A stretch of 28,294 bases of DNA from Welwitschia mirabilis (taxonomy: Eukaryota; Gnetophyta; Gnetopsida; Welwitschiales). The notes beneath the pieces are model-generated. The model saw only the letters and a list, made by a program, of their open reading frames with translations. It was not told the origin of the DNA and searched no databases. The stretch is from assembly GCA_051453625.1 (NCBI GenBank), contig JBOZIK010000001.1, positions 110,837,302 through 110,865,595 on the forward strand, read 5' to 3'. Positions 20,675 through 28,294 of the stretch are shown here, piece by piece (position 1 is the stretch's first letter; each line of letters opens with the position of its first letter). The position numbers and the translations under genes are program-made.

Positions 20675-20853
20675 TGTTATATTATGTTTTGCCAATTGAT
20701 GTCGAACTAATGTTTTTTGTATAGTAAATTTTGTCTATCTTGTGTAGAAGATGTTAATCACTTAGAAGTTGAAAGATAAAACTAAAACTATTGATTTTTA
20801 AGCACTTAAATCCTATAATCCCAAGAACCTAATTCCTTGAATTGAATGGAAAG

Positions 20854-21245
20854 GGATTGACCAGATCCTTATGGGGTCGAATAGAATTGAGGACATGATA
20901 AAAAGTACTCTTGAATGGATTGTAAAGGAATTGACTAGATCTATGATGGATTAATTGGATCTAAGCACTGTGCAACTGATACTTCTAAGCTAATTATCAT
21001 GGGGTCGATCGGACATGTTGAGGGGTCGACCGAACTTGACATTGAAAACTAAAAAAAACTTTATCAAGAGGGGTGGATGACTGGATCATGTAGTGGGCAA
21101 CTAAACTAGGGTTAATCGGACCCAAATGGGGATGACCAGACATAGAGCTATAAGAAATTGGAATGACCAAAATTCTCACTCGAGTGACCTATGTAATTCA
21201 CAACACCAGATGGGATTGACCGAACTTTTGAGATGTCGACTAGAT
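20854..21245. repeat. GGGGTCGAC(C/T)(A/G)GA repeats in the 5' LTR of C
   Basis: About ten to twelve degenerate copies of ggggtcgac-gac are scattered in this interval; good copies are at 20873, 21001 and 21022. Many copies have tcgac changed to ttgac, a CpG transition. The same array lies at 27119-27508 in the other LTR. It is upstream of the TATA box, so it is in U3. Confidence 0.8.
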
Positions 21246-21369
21246 GAAATAGAAGTAAAATTTTCTAAATGTTATGTATCTATTATGTAGCTATTGGGTA
21301 GCCATTTTCTAGCCATTTATAGTTGTTGAAAGTGAATTTCAAATGTAATAAACCCTAAAAACCTTCTAA

Positions 21370-21377
21370 TATAAACA
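21370..21377 (+). promoter_or_regulatory. TATA box of the 5' LTR of C
   Basis: tataaaca, aligned with tataaata at 27635-27642 in the 3' LTR. It is about 695 bases into the LTR, downstream of the repeat array, and is the likely core promoter of element C. Confidence 0.6.
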
Positions 21378-22046
21378 ATTAAGAGATAGATAACTATACA
21401 ATCATTTTGGAACTATTTTTAATTATGTGAATCTGTTGGATCTGAAGGATCAAGTACTATAATCTTGGGACATTCACTATTATATCTTAACATCTATACT
21501 TTTAACCAAAGAAGATCTATCATTTGTATAATCTTTACATTAAGATTAGATCCTGTGCTTCATCCGTTTTACATCTACAAGAGAAGAGCTCCATTAAATC
21601 TATTAAATCGAAAACAAGTGACATTCATGCATAGTTGGCATTATTTAATCACTACTTTGCTTTGTGAAAGGTTGAGACTAAGCCTTGAAAATTCCATTTA
21701 AAGGTTGAGACTAAGCCTAGAAAAGTTTAATTATAAAGGTTATAGGTGAACCTGGAATACTTGGTGGAGTAATGAATATCTAAGATCTAGCTTGGAAATA
21801 AGCTGATTATCAAGAGTGGAGTAGGGGATTTTCCAAACCACTATAAATCTGACTTGCATCCATTTGATATTTTTCTACTTTCAGTCACTATTTCTTTATT
21901 TTTCCTATTTTCTTATTTCATGCATGTTTTGGATTAGTTAAATATTATATGCAAGTTCATTTAAGATTGGATTCATTTAGAATATTGTGTTGCATATTTT
22001 TAAAGGATCTATTCATCCCCTCTCTAGGATTCTCCATCCTATCATC

Positions 22047-22058
22047 TGGTATCAGAGC
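22047..22058 (+). other. Primer binding site (initiator tRNA-Met)
   Basis: TGGTATCAGAGC is the standard plant LTR-element primer binding site, complementary to the 3' end of initiator tRNA-Met. It lies two bases after the LTR, fixing the LTR end at 22044. Confidence 0.95.
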
Positions 22059-22109
22059 AAGTTAAGTCTTTTCTTAGATCTTAATTAATTTAGATTTTAG
22101 AACCCCATA

Positions 22110-22800
22110 ATGAATATTCACCTTGATGATTTTTCAAATATACCCTTTCTCAATACTTTTACTTTTATTTGTATATGTTGGATAGAATATGAATATATTT
22201 TCAAATATATTGCAACTAGTGGAAACACATAGGAATCAAGTGAAAGTGACAAAAGAAATGCTAAAAAACTTGATAAAGAAAGGAGACCTTCCTTTATGGA
22301 ACTTGTACCTCTATTGCAAAATGTACCCAATACATTAGATTATGATAATATTAATGTGATTAATTAAGAATAATATGAGCTAAAGGACACCTTCCAAGAG
22401 CTATACCAAGAATGTAAAAAGTTGGCTAAAAAAAATGATTTAAATAAGATTATAAAATCTCTTACAAGGCAAAGGAGGAAATGGAATCAAGTGTCAAAAG
22501 AATTAAATTAAAAAAATTTAATCTCATTTTTCAGGTAAAAAATTTTCTTACTTTGTTAATAAATTTTCAAGTGGATCTACAAAATTGGAATAGATGCTTG
22601 GATTTCAAGACCCTATTGATATCAAGTCAGGTATTGGCTTCATCCCTCAAAGACCTCAAAGGTAGCAAAATTAGATAACTAGTGATTGTAAGTTCTTTTC
22701 AAAGTTACTTGTCATTTATGTGAAAGAATTAGTCATTCAAAACTCATATGCAATGCTAGAAAATTAATGTTATTTTCAAACTCAGTTAGTAGTTTTCTGT
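22110..22800 (+). pseudogene. Copia C gag remnant, capsid part missing
   Basis: After the primer binding site there is only a short A+T-rich stretch, then a Lys/Glu-rich coiled-coil-like patch (ELKDTFQELYQECKKLAKKN, about 22377-22440), then a MLGFQDPIDIKSGIGF patch (about 22590-22640) typical of the gag C-terminal part in SIRE-type elements, then a zinc knuckle C-HL-C-ERIS-H-SKLI-C with the exact CX2CX4HX4C spacing at 22710-22751. The capsid region with the LFDG-NY-W motif, present in element B, is not found, so an internal deletion removed it. Frameshifts occur between these patches. Confidence 0.7.
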
Positions 22801-22909
22801 TTAAATTTATTCCTATAGGAGTATACCACATAAGTCTAGAAAGAATATGTGGGTAAAAGCTAATGATCTTAAAAGTATTTTAATTTAGATATCTTTAAAA
22901 GTCTCAAAT

Positions 22910-23254
22910 AACACAAGTTGGTATCTCGATAGTGGGTGTTCAAGGCATATAATAGAAGACGAATCTAGATTCAAATAATTAAGAAACTTTGATGGATGAG
23001 AGGTGACTTTTGAGGACGATGGAAGAGCAAACATAGAAGGCATTGGAAGCATTATTGAAGGTAACCTTCCTATAATTAATGAATTTTTATATGTAAATGG
23101 TTTAAGGTATAATTTATTAAGCATTAGCCAAATTTGTGATAAAGGTCACAATGTAGTTTTTGATAAATCAAAATGTGAAATTTTACATGAAAAATTAAAT
23201 GATGTAATTCTTAGAGCAAGTACAATAAATAATGTTTATAGCATAGATCAATAA
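22910..23254 (+). pseudogene. Copia C aspartic protease
   Basis: WYLDSGCSRHI starts at 22919, with the catalytic D-S-G intact at 22928-22936. A stop follows about 19 codons later. From 23003 the frame is open for 83 codons and holds the rest of the domain, including GIGSI, LYVNGLRYNLLSISQICDKG and VVFDKSKC, which is the usual copia protease C-terminus. Protease would cleave the polyprotein. It is the best-preserved catalytic triad residue set in C, yet interrupted. Confidence 0.88.
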
Positions 23255-23431
23255 TTTTCTCTATGTTATTTTTCAAATGTTCTTCAAGAAGAGCTGTGGC
23301 ATAAATGATTAGGTCATGTCAATTATAATTAGTTGAAAATGATTATTCATAAAAACATTGTAAAAAAATTCCTAAGATAAATGTAGAAAAATGAGGTTTA
23401 TGTGATGCATGCCAAAAGGAAAAACAAATTA

Positions 23432-23615
23432 GAACCTCTCATAAAATCAAAATACAAATGTCTACATCTATGCCATTATAGCTTATTCATTTTGATCTAA
23501 TAGGCCTTGCTCAAACTCAAAGTCTAAGTGAAAAAAGTTATTTTTCACCCTAGTTGATGATTTGTTTAGATATACTTAGATAGCCTTTTTGTTAAACAAA
23601 TATAAAGCTTATAAA
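23432..23615 (+). repeat. Duplicated integrase segment, left copy
   Basis: 184 bases about 84% identical (about 30 differences by eye) to 23849-24033. The last 33 bases, up to the gap, are identical. This copy has in-frame stops that the right copy lacks. Confidence 0.9.
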
Positions 23616-23848
23616 NNNNNNNNNNNNNNNNNNNNNNNNNNNNNNNNNNNNNNNNNNNNNNNNNNNNNNNNNNNNNNNNNNNNNNNNNNNNNNNNNNNNN
23701 NNNNNNNNNNNNNNNNNNNNNNNNNNNNNNNNNNNNNNNNNNNNNNNNNNNNNNNNNNNNNNNNNNNNNNNNNNNNNNNNNNNNNNNNNNNNNNNNNNNN
23801 NNNNNNNNNNNNNNNNNNNNNNNNNNNNNNNNNNNNNNNNNNNNNNNN
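23616..23848. other. Assembly gap of 233 N
   Basis: Run of N inside the integrase of C. The sequence on its left (23432-23615) and right (23849-24033) are homologous to each other, so the join needs checking. Reading frames that consist of this gap are artefacts. Confidence 1.
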
Positions 23849-24033
23849 GAACTTCTCATAAAAGTAAAATGCAAGCTTCCACATCTATGCCATTAGAGCT
23901 TATTCATATGAATTTAGTAGGCCCTGCTCAAACTCAAAGTCTAGGTAGTAAATGTTATTTGCTTACCATGGTTGATGATTTCTCTAGATATACTTGGGTA
24001 GCCTTTTTGTTAAACAAATATAAAGCTTATAAA
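23849..24033 (+). repeat. Duplicated integrase segment, right copy
   Basis: Partner of 23432-23615, beginning exactly at the right edge of the gap. It reads through without stops in the integrase frame and continues into unique sequence (cattggg...). Confidence 0.9.
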
Positions 24034-24230
24034 CATTGGGTTAAAATTTGCAATAAGATTGAAAATGAAAATGGGTATACTATAAATAAAATAAGAAGTG
24101 ATCATGGAGGTGAATTTGAGAATCATTTTTTTGAGAATTATTGCATTGAAAATGGAGTTGATAATTAGTTTTCAGCCTAAAAAATACCACAACAAAATGG
24201 TATAGCTAAAAAAAGAATAGAGTCCTTCAA

Positions 24231-24760
24231 GAAATGGCATAAGCTATGCTAAATGATAAGGAATTTCCTAAATCCTTTTGGGTTGAGGTAGCTAACACAA
24301 CATGCTACATTATTAATAGAGTATATCTTAGACCTAGTACTAATAAAACACCATGTGAGTTATGGAAAGGAAGACAACCAAATGTGTCATACTTTAAAGT
24401 CTTTAAAAGTAGATGCTATGTGCTAAAAGATAGGAAAAAATTAAGCAAATTTGAGTCTAAGGCAGATGAAGCTATTTTCTTAGGTTACTTAACTAGAAGT
24501 AGAGTGTATTATGTTTTCAACAAAATAAGCTTAATGATATAAGAGTTAATAAATGTACAAATTAATGAGATTAACACAAGAACAAATTTCACAGATGAGG
24601 AGGAAATCATAACTACAAGTATTTCCACAACTAATGAAGATTCAACCAAAAGTAATAAAGTTCTAATAAAAGAAGGCACACTAAAAAAGACCAAAATTAT
24701 TAAAGATATTCTTTAGAATCCATTATTGAAAAAGTTAACTTAAAAATAAAGATAAGAGGT
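24231..24760 (+). pseudogene. Copia C integrase C-terminal region and linker
   Basis: The frame 24246-24542 is open for 98 codons with SFWVEVANTTCYIINR, TPCELWKGRQPNVSYFKVF, and SKADEAIFLGY, the typical copia series after the integrase core. A stop follows, then a Ser/Thr/Glu-rich stretch that corresponds to the variable linker before RT. It has frameshift relative to the core around 24170-24245. Confidence 0.85.
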
Positions 24761-25590
24761 TCTATGAAAAATTTGTATGCTCACATTTGTTATGTTTTAA
24801 AGATAGAACCTAAGAAATTTGAAGAAGTAGAAATTTATAAGGAATGGATGATGACAATGCAAGATGTGCTACAATAATTCAAATAAAATGATGTTTGCAA
24901 GATAGTAAAAAGGTCAAAAGATAAGAATATCACTGGAATTAAATGGATTAAAAAAAAAAATGCAAGGCAAGATTAGTAGCTCAAGGCTAAAATCTAATAG
25001 AAGGCATTAATGTAGGAGATACTTTTTCTCTCCTTGTAAGGATAGATAGCATTAGAATGTTTTTATGCTTTGCAGCTTTCAAGAATCTCAAAGTTTATCA
25101 AATAGATGTAAAAAATGCTTTTCTAAATGATACGTTAATTAAAGAAGTCTATATATAATAACCAAAGGTTTTATTAATTCTCATAAAATGGATCATGTAT
25201 ATAGACTTAAGAAAGCCTTGTATGGATTGAAACAAGCACCAAAAGCTTAGTATGAGAAGCTAGCTACATTTTTAAATTAAAATAGATATATTCAAGGAAA
25301 TGTAAAAAAAACCTTATTTGTAAAGAACCTAAAAAAGAATTTTATTATTATATAGATTTATGTATATGATATTATTTTTGGTGCCTAAAATGAAAAGTTA
25401 TTAAAATAATTTGCAAATATGAAATAAGTATGATTAATAAAGTTAAGATGTTTCTTGAACTTTAAATCAAGTAATATAAAGATGGAATATTTATTTCTCA
25501 ATCCAAATACACAAGAGATTTAATAAAATGATTTGAATTATAAAATGTAAAAAAAACTGACACTCCTATGTCTACATCATGTAAAGTAAG
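24761..25590 (+). pseudogene. Copia C reverse transcriptase (catalytic motif changed)
   Basis: Recognised patches: KEWMMTMQDVL (about 24840), GIKWI (about 24935), QIDVKNAFLND (about 25097), PKGF, VYRLKKALYGLKQAPKA (about 25195-25250), then YVYD at 25359-25370 where active RT has YVDD: the first catalytic Asp is replaced by Tyr. Stop codons occur in most of these pieces, for example after EVYI and in the APKA-Y motif, where a Trp codon has become a stop. The order downstream of integrase confirms copia. Confidence 0.87.
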
Positions 25591-26272
25591 TTTTAATGAA
25601 AATGGCAAACCACTGGATCAAAAACTTTATAGATGTATGATTAGTAGTTTATTATATTTGATTACAAGTAGATCAAATATTATGTTTAGTGTTGGAGTAT
25701 GTTCAGGATATCAATCCCAATAAAAAAAATCACACCTTCAAGTAGTGAAAAAAAATAATTAGGTATGTAAAAGATACATGTGATTATAGCTTATGGTATT
25801 CCACCGAGACATCTTTTGAACTTATAGGTTTTAGTGATGTAAATTAGGCTAGATGTAAAGATGATAGAAATAGAACAAGTGGAAATTTCTTTCTACTAAG
25901 TTCATGTTTAGTGAGATGGATAAGTAAGAAACAAAACTCTATTTCTCTCTCTACTATAAAAGATAAATATATTATAGTAGGTAACTGTTGCACTAGATGA
26001 AAGAAATGTTAAAAGATTTTAGTGTTAATTTTGAATAAGTTCCTATTTTCTGTGACAACACAAGTGCTATTAATATATCAAAAAATCTTGTTCAGCACTA
26101 AAAAATAAAGCATATTCATTTTCTATGGAACCAAGTCAAAAAAGAACACATCTCCATGAATTTTATAACTTTAGACCAAAAATTAATAGATATTATTACT
26201 AAACCTCTAAATTTTAATACTTTTCTTTATCTTAGAAATGAACTGGGGGTTATCTTGCCCTTATTTAGCTGA
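25591..26272 (+). pseudogene. Copia C RNase H and pol C-terminus
   Basis: A SSLLYLITSRSNIMFSV patch (about 25645-25695) matches the connection region, then ELIGFSDVN near 25818 keeps the first Asp of the RNase H motif but is followed by a stop, then CKDDRNRTSG, a SWSSKKQ-like RWISKKQNSISLST patch and, at the end, TKPL...LRNELG before a stop at about 26270-26272, the usual copia pol end. The EAEY helix has become DKY. Not functional. Confidence 0.85.
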
Positions 26273-26454
26273 TTACATAATGATTAATGGAATCCTTAAT
26301 TTCATTGACTCGATAAGATTGGTCAACTAGTTTAAAAACTTAGTTACCCAGACCCTCTAAGTCCTGTAGCCATTCCAATGAAAGTATAGAATAGAAATTT
26401 GTTATTTAATTTTATTTTATCAATAAATGTTTGTTCTTTTATTTTTCATTGATG

Positions 26455-26470
26455 TCAAAAAGGGGGAGAA
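26455..26470 (+). other. Upstream polypurine-tract-like site of C
   Basis: tcaaaaagggggagaa, a close match to the tract at the LTR border and more purine-perfect than it. It lies about 470 bases upstream of the 3' LTR. Extra tracts in this region are known from the SIRE/Maximus type. Confidence 0.6.
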
Positions 26471-26926
26471 TTAATTGTTTGTTTATTGAATGTTTGAATG
26501 TTTTCCTATGTTAAATGAAAATTACATGCACTTATCCATTTTACATGAAATGGTGTTTTAATTGGTATCTCAAATATTTTTGTACTTTTACAAATCATAT
26601 ATGTCTAACATGTTTTTCTATTGATATCATACATGTTTAACTTGAAAATTATAAAGTATTTCAATATTTAGAAATAAATTATAATATGTAACATCTGATT
26701 AAAATGTTAAATGATTTACATGATCACAATATGTTTATCATAAAGTTGTGCCTCTAAAACTTTCAAATGTGCATATTAAAATTTATTCCATTTGAAACAC
26801 AAAATTTAATTATTCAAAATATCTTAACTTATTTGAAAAGAAATATTATTTTGTAATAGCCATTTTATAAGGAGCAGCTTTTCTAAGTTCTAATTTTTCA
26901 CAACTAAGTATTATTTGCCATTAATA

Positions 26927-26940
26927 TCAAAGGGAAAGAT
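26927..26940 (+). other. Polypurine tract of copia C
   Basis: tcaaagggaaagat directly before the 3' LTR start at 26941. It would prime plus-strand DNA synthesis. Compared with the upstream tract at 26455, its G run is shorter. Confidence 0.75.
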
Positions 26941-27118
26941 TATTAGATTATGATTTACCAATTAATGTCAAACTAATGTTTTCTGTATAGAAAATTTTGT
27001 GTATCTTGTGTAGAAGATGTTAATTTCTTGCAAGTTGAAAGATGAAATCAAAACTATTGATTTTTGAGCACTAGAAACCTGTAACCCTGAGTACCTAAGT
27101 CCTTAAACTAAGTGGAAA

Positions 27119-27508
27119 GGATTTGACTAGATCCTTATGGGGTTGACTGAATTTGAAGACCTGATAAATAGTACTTCTAAACTAATTATAAAGGGGTCGA
27201 ATAGACCTATGATGGGGTTGACTAGACCTAAGAACTGTGCAGCTAATACTTTTAAGCTGATCATCATGGATTCAACTAGATACCTTGAGGTGTCGACTGG
27301 ACCTGATACTAAAAAGTGAAGAATTTTATCAGGAGGAGTAGGCAACTAGATCATGTAGCAAATGACCGGATTGGGATCGACTGGACCTAGATGGGGTCGA
27401 CTAGACATGAAGCCATAAGAAATTGGGGTGATTAAAATTCTCACTCAGGTAACCTATTAAAGTCATGACACTAGATGGGGTTGATTGAAATTTTGAGGAG
27501 TCGACTAG
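27119..27508. repeat. GGGGTCGAC-type repeats in the 3' LTR of C
   Basis: Same degenerate array as at 20854-21245. Copies in this LTR lost CpG at partly different places: ggggttgac near 27140 and 27216, intact tcgac near 27295, 27377 and 27397. That pattern fits independent decay of two originally identical arrays. Confidence 0.8.
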
Positions 27509-27634
27509 ATGAAACAGAAGTAAAATTTTCTCAACATTATGTATCCATTATATAGATGTTAGGTAGTCAATTTCTAGCTATTTATAGTTATTATTGGTGC
27601 ATTTCAAATGTAATAAATCTTAAAATCCTTTCAA

Positions 27635-27642
27635 TATAAATA
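27635..27642 (+). promoter_or_regulatory. TATA box of the 3' LTR of C
   Basis: tataaata at the position corresponding to 21370-21377 in the 5' LTR. This copy is closer to the plant TATA consensus. In a 3' LTR it could drive only read-out transcription. Confidence 0.6.
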
Positions 27643-28294
27643 GTTAAGACATAGATGAATATAAAATTTTTTTGGAACTATTTTCAATTATGTGAATCTG
27701 CTGGATCTGAAGAACAAGTACTGTAATCTTGTAACATTCATTATTGTATCTTGGAATCTAAAATTTTAATCAAAGAAGATCTATCATCTATGTCATCTTT
27801 ATATTCAAGGTTAGATCCTGTGATTCATTCATTTTACATCTATAGAAGAAGAGCTCTATCAAATCTACTAAATCAAGAACAAGTGATATTCATGCACAGT
27901 TGACATCATTTCATTACTACTTTGCTTTATAAAAGGTTAATATTAAGCCTTAAAATGTCCATTACAAGTTTGAGATTAAGCCTAAAAAAGTCTGTTTATA
28001 AAGGTTATAGGTGAACCTAGAATACCTGGTGGAGTAATAAAGATCCAAGATCTAGCTTGAGGATAAGCTGATCATCAAGAGTGGAGCAGGGGTTTTCTCG
28101 AGCCACTATAAATTAGACATGTATCCATTTGGTATTTTTGTGCTTTTAGTTACTATTTCTTTATTTTTGTTATTTTCTTATTTCATGTACACTTTAGATT
28201 AATTAATTATTATATGAAAGTTTTATTTAAGATTATATTCATTTAGAATATTGTATTGTATATTTTTAAAGAACCTATTCACCCCCCCAGGATT

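Larger units (their letters stand above)
20675..22044 (+). repeat. 5' LTR of copia C (1370 bp)
   Basis: It starts TGTTAT at 20675 and ends ...ATCA at 22044, two bases before the primer binding site. It aligns along its whole length with 26941-28294. In the first 80 bases I count about nine mismatches. A TATA box is at 21370-21377, and a block of TCGAC-type repeats fills 20854-21245. The open frame at 21465-21701 lies in the R/U5 part and is not a gene. Confidence 0.92.
23255..24230 (+). pseudogene. Copia C GAG-pre-integrase and integrase core, with gap
   Basis: An LWHK-LGHVN patch (about 23296) and CDACQKEKQ (about 23404) mark the zinc-binding GAG-pre-integrase region. The core follows: the left copy of the PLELIH...VDD-SRYTW segment is stop-ridden (23432-23615) and the right copy (23849-24033) is open. 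RSDHGGEFEN has the second catalytic Asp at 24100-24102. At PQQNGIAKKR the third catalytic Glu (about 24208) reads Lys. A 233-base gap splits the region. The frame 23869-24168 is open for 99 codons. Confidence 0.85.
26273..26940 (+). other. 3' untranslated region of copia C, with polypurine tracts
   Basis: About 670 bases of non-coding DNA between pol and the 3' LTR. It contains two purine-rich tracts after a gtcaaa/atcaaa stretch, listed separately. No env-like frame is visible. Confidence 0.75.
20675..28294 (+). mobile_element. Ty1/copia element C, SIRE/Maximus-like, decayed
   Basis: A near-complete element: 5' LTR, primer binding site, gag remnant, protease, integrase, RT, RNase H, two polypurine tracts and the 3' LTR, which is cut about 14 bases before its end by the window edge. 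Expected full span is 20675 to about 28308. Integrase precedes RT, which defines Ty1/copia; the LTR length near 1.37 kb, the LDSGCSRH protease, the second gag zinc knuckle and duplicate polypurine tracts point to SIRE/Maximus. It contains stops and frameshifts throughout and is not autonomous. The five bases before it, atatt, should recur after 28308 if it is an intact insertion. Confidence 0.9.
26941..28294 (+). repeat. 3' LTR of copia C, cut by the window edge
   Basis: It aligns with 20675-22044 from its first base (tattag here versus tgttat there; the TG start has mutated to TA). The window ends at ggatt, which matches 22030, so about 14 bases are missing. The TCGAC repeats at 27119-27508 and the TATA box at 27635-27642 are in the same places as in the 5' LTR. 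The overlapping frames at 27127-27345 are chance. Confidence 0.92.

Noticed and set aside
23003-23124. Minus-strand 79-codon frame at 22885-23124
   Set aside because: It is antisense to the copia C protease, which has clear family motifs on the plus strand.
23566-23884. Three open frames of about 90-102 codons across the gap
   Set aside because: They consist mainly of N translated as unknown residues; no stop can be seen there.
27127-27345. Overlapping frames on both strands in the 3' LTR of C
   Set aside because: They arise from the TCGAC-type repeats, whose units lack stops; the LTR is non-coding.
1-28294. CRISPR array, tRNA, rRNA or prokaryotic operon
   Set aside because: No regularly spaced identical repeats, no cloverleaf with conserved tRNA boxes, and no rRNA stretches were seen; the primer binding site at 22047 is a complement of a tRNA end and not a tRNA gene.

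Overview
The window looks like plant nuclear DNA from a heterochromatic or intergenic, retrotransposon-rich region. It is very A+T-rich, has no bacterial-type operons, and almost every protein similarity I can read is to plant LTR retrotransposons: Ty1/copia of SIRE/Maximus appearance, Ty3/gypsy, and LTR fragments. All are broken by stops, frameshifts and deletions. I found no intact cellular gene, tRNA, rRNA or CRISPR array. Two runs of N (18722-18857 and 23616-23848) are assembly gaps.

Layout. 1-3202: a purine-rich simple repeat, then the 3' part of an LTR element (A) ending in a 1.21-kb LTR (TGTTG...CAACA). 3203-3940: nothing recognised. 3941-4940 (minus): a decayed reading frame that looks like the 'putative plant transposon protein' family. 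About 5000-12080: a decayed minus-strand copia element (B) with gag, protease, integrase, reverse transcriptase and RNase H in the normal order, bracketed by two zones rich in AGATGTCT/AGACATCT that may be its eroded LTRs. 12402-12860: a 152-codon open frame I do not recognise. 12861-15738: the 3' end of another plus-strand LTR element (E), with a polypurine tract and a repeat-filled LTR related to the LTR of A. About 15740-20674 (minus): a decayed Ty3/gypsy element (D) with 3' LTR, integrase, RT, protease and probable gag. 20675-28294: a plus-strand copia element (C) with LTRs 20675-22044 and 26941 to the window end, a tRNA-iMet-type primer binding site, and degraded gag-pol.

The insertion order can be partly read. 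D is the host. A solo LTR of the A family (18621-19203) landed inside its RT and is flanked by a perfect 5-bp duplication, GTGAT. Copia C starts at 20675 within what should be D's gag, so the rest of D is expected beyond the right edge of the window.

No convincing new cellular system is visible. The best leads are the precise nested solo LTR whose gap is undersized, a duplicated integrase segment on the two sides of the second gap, the palindrome array in the LTR of E, the decayed minus-strand protein at 3941-4940, and the unassigned 152-codon frame. Domain assignments come from reading translated motifs, not from database searches; identities are by-eye counts.
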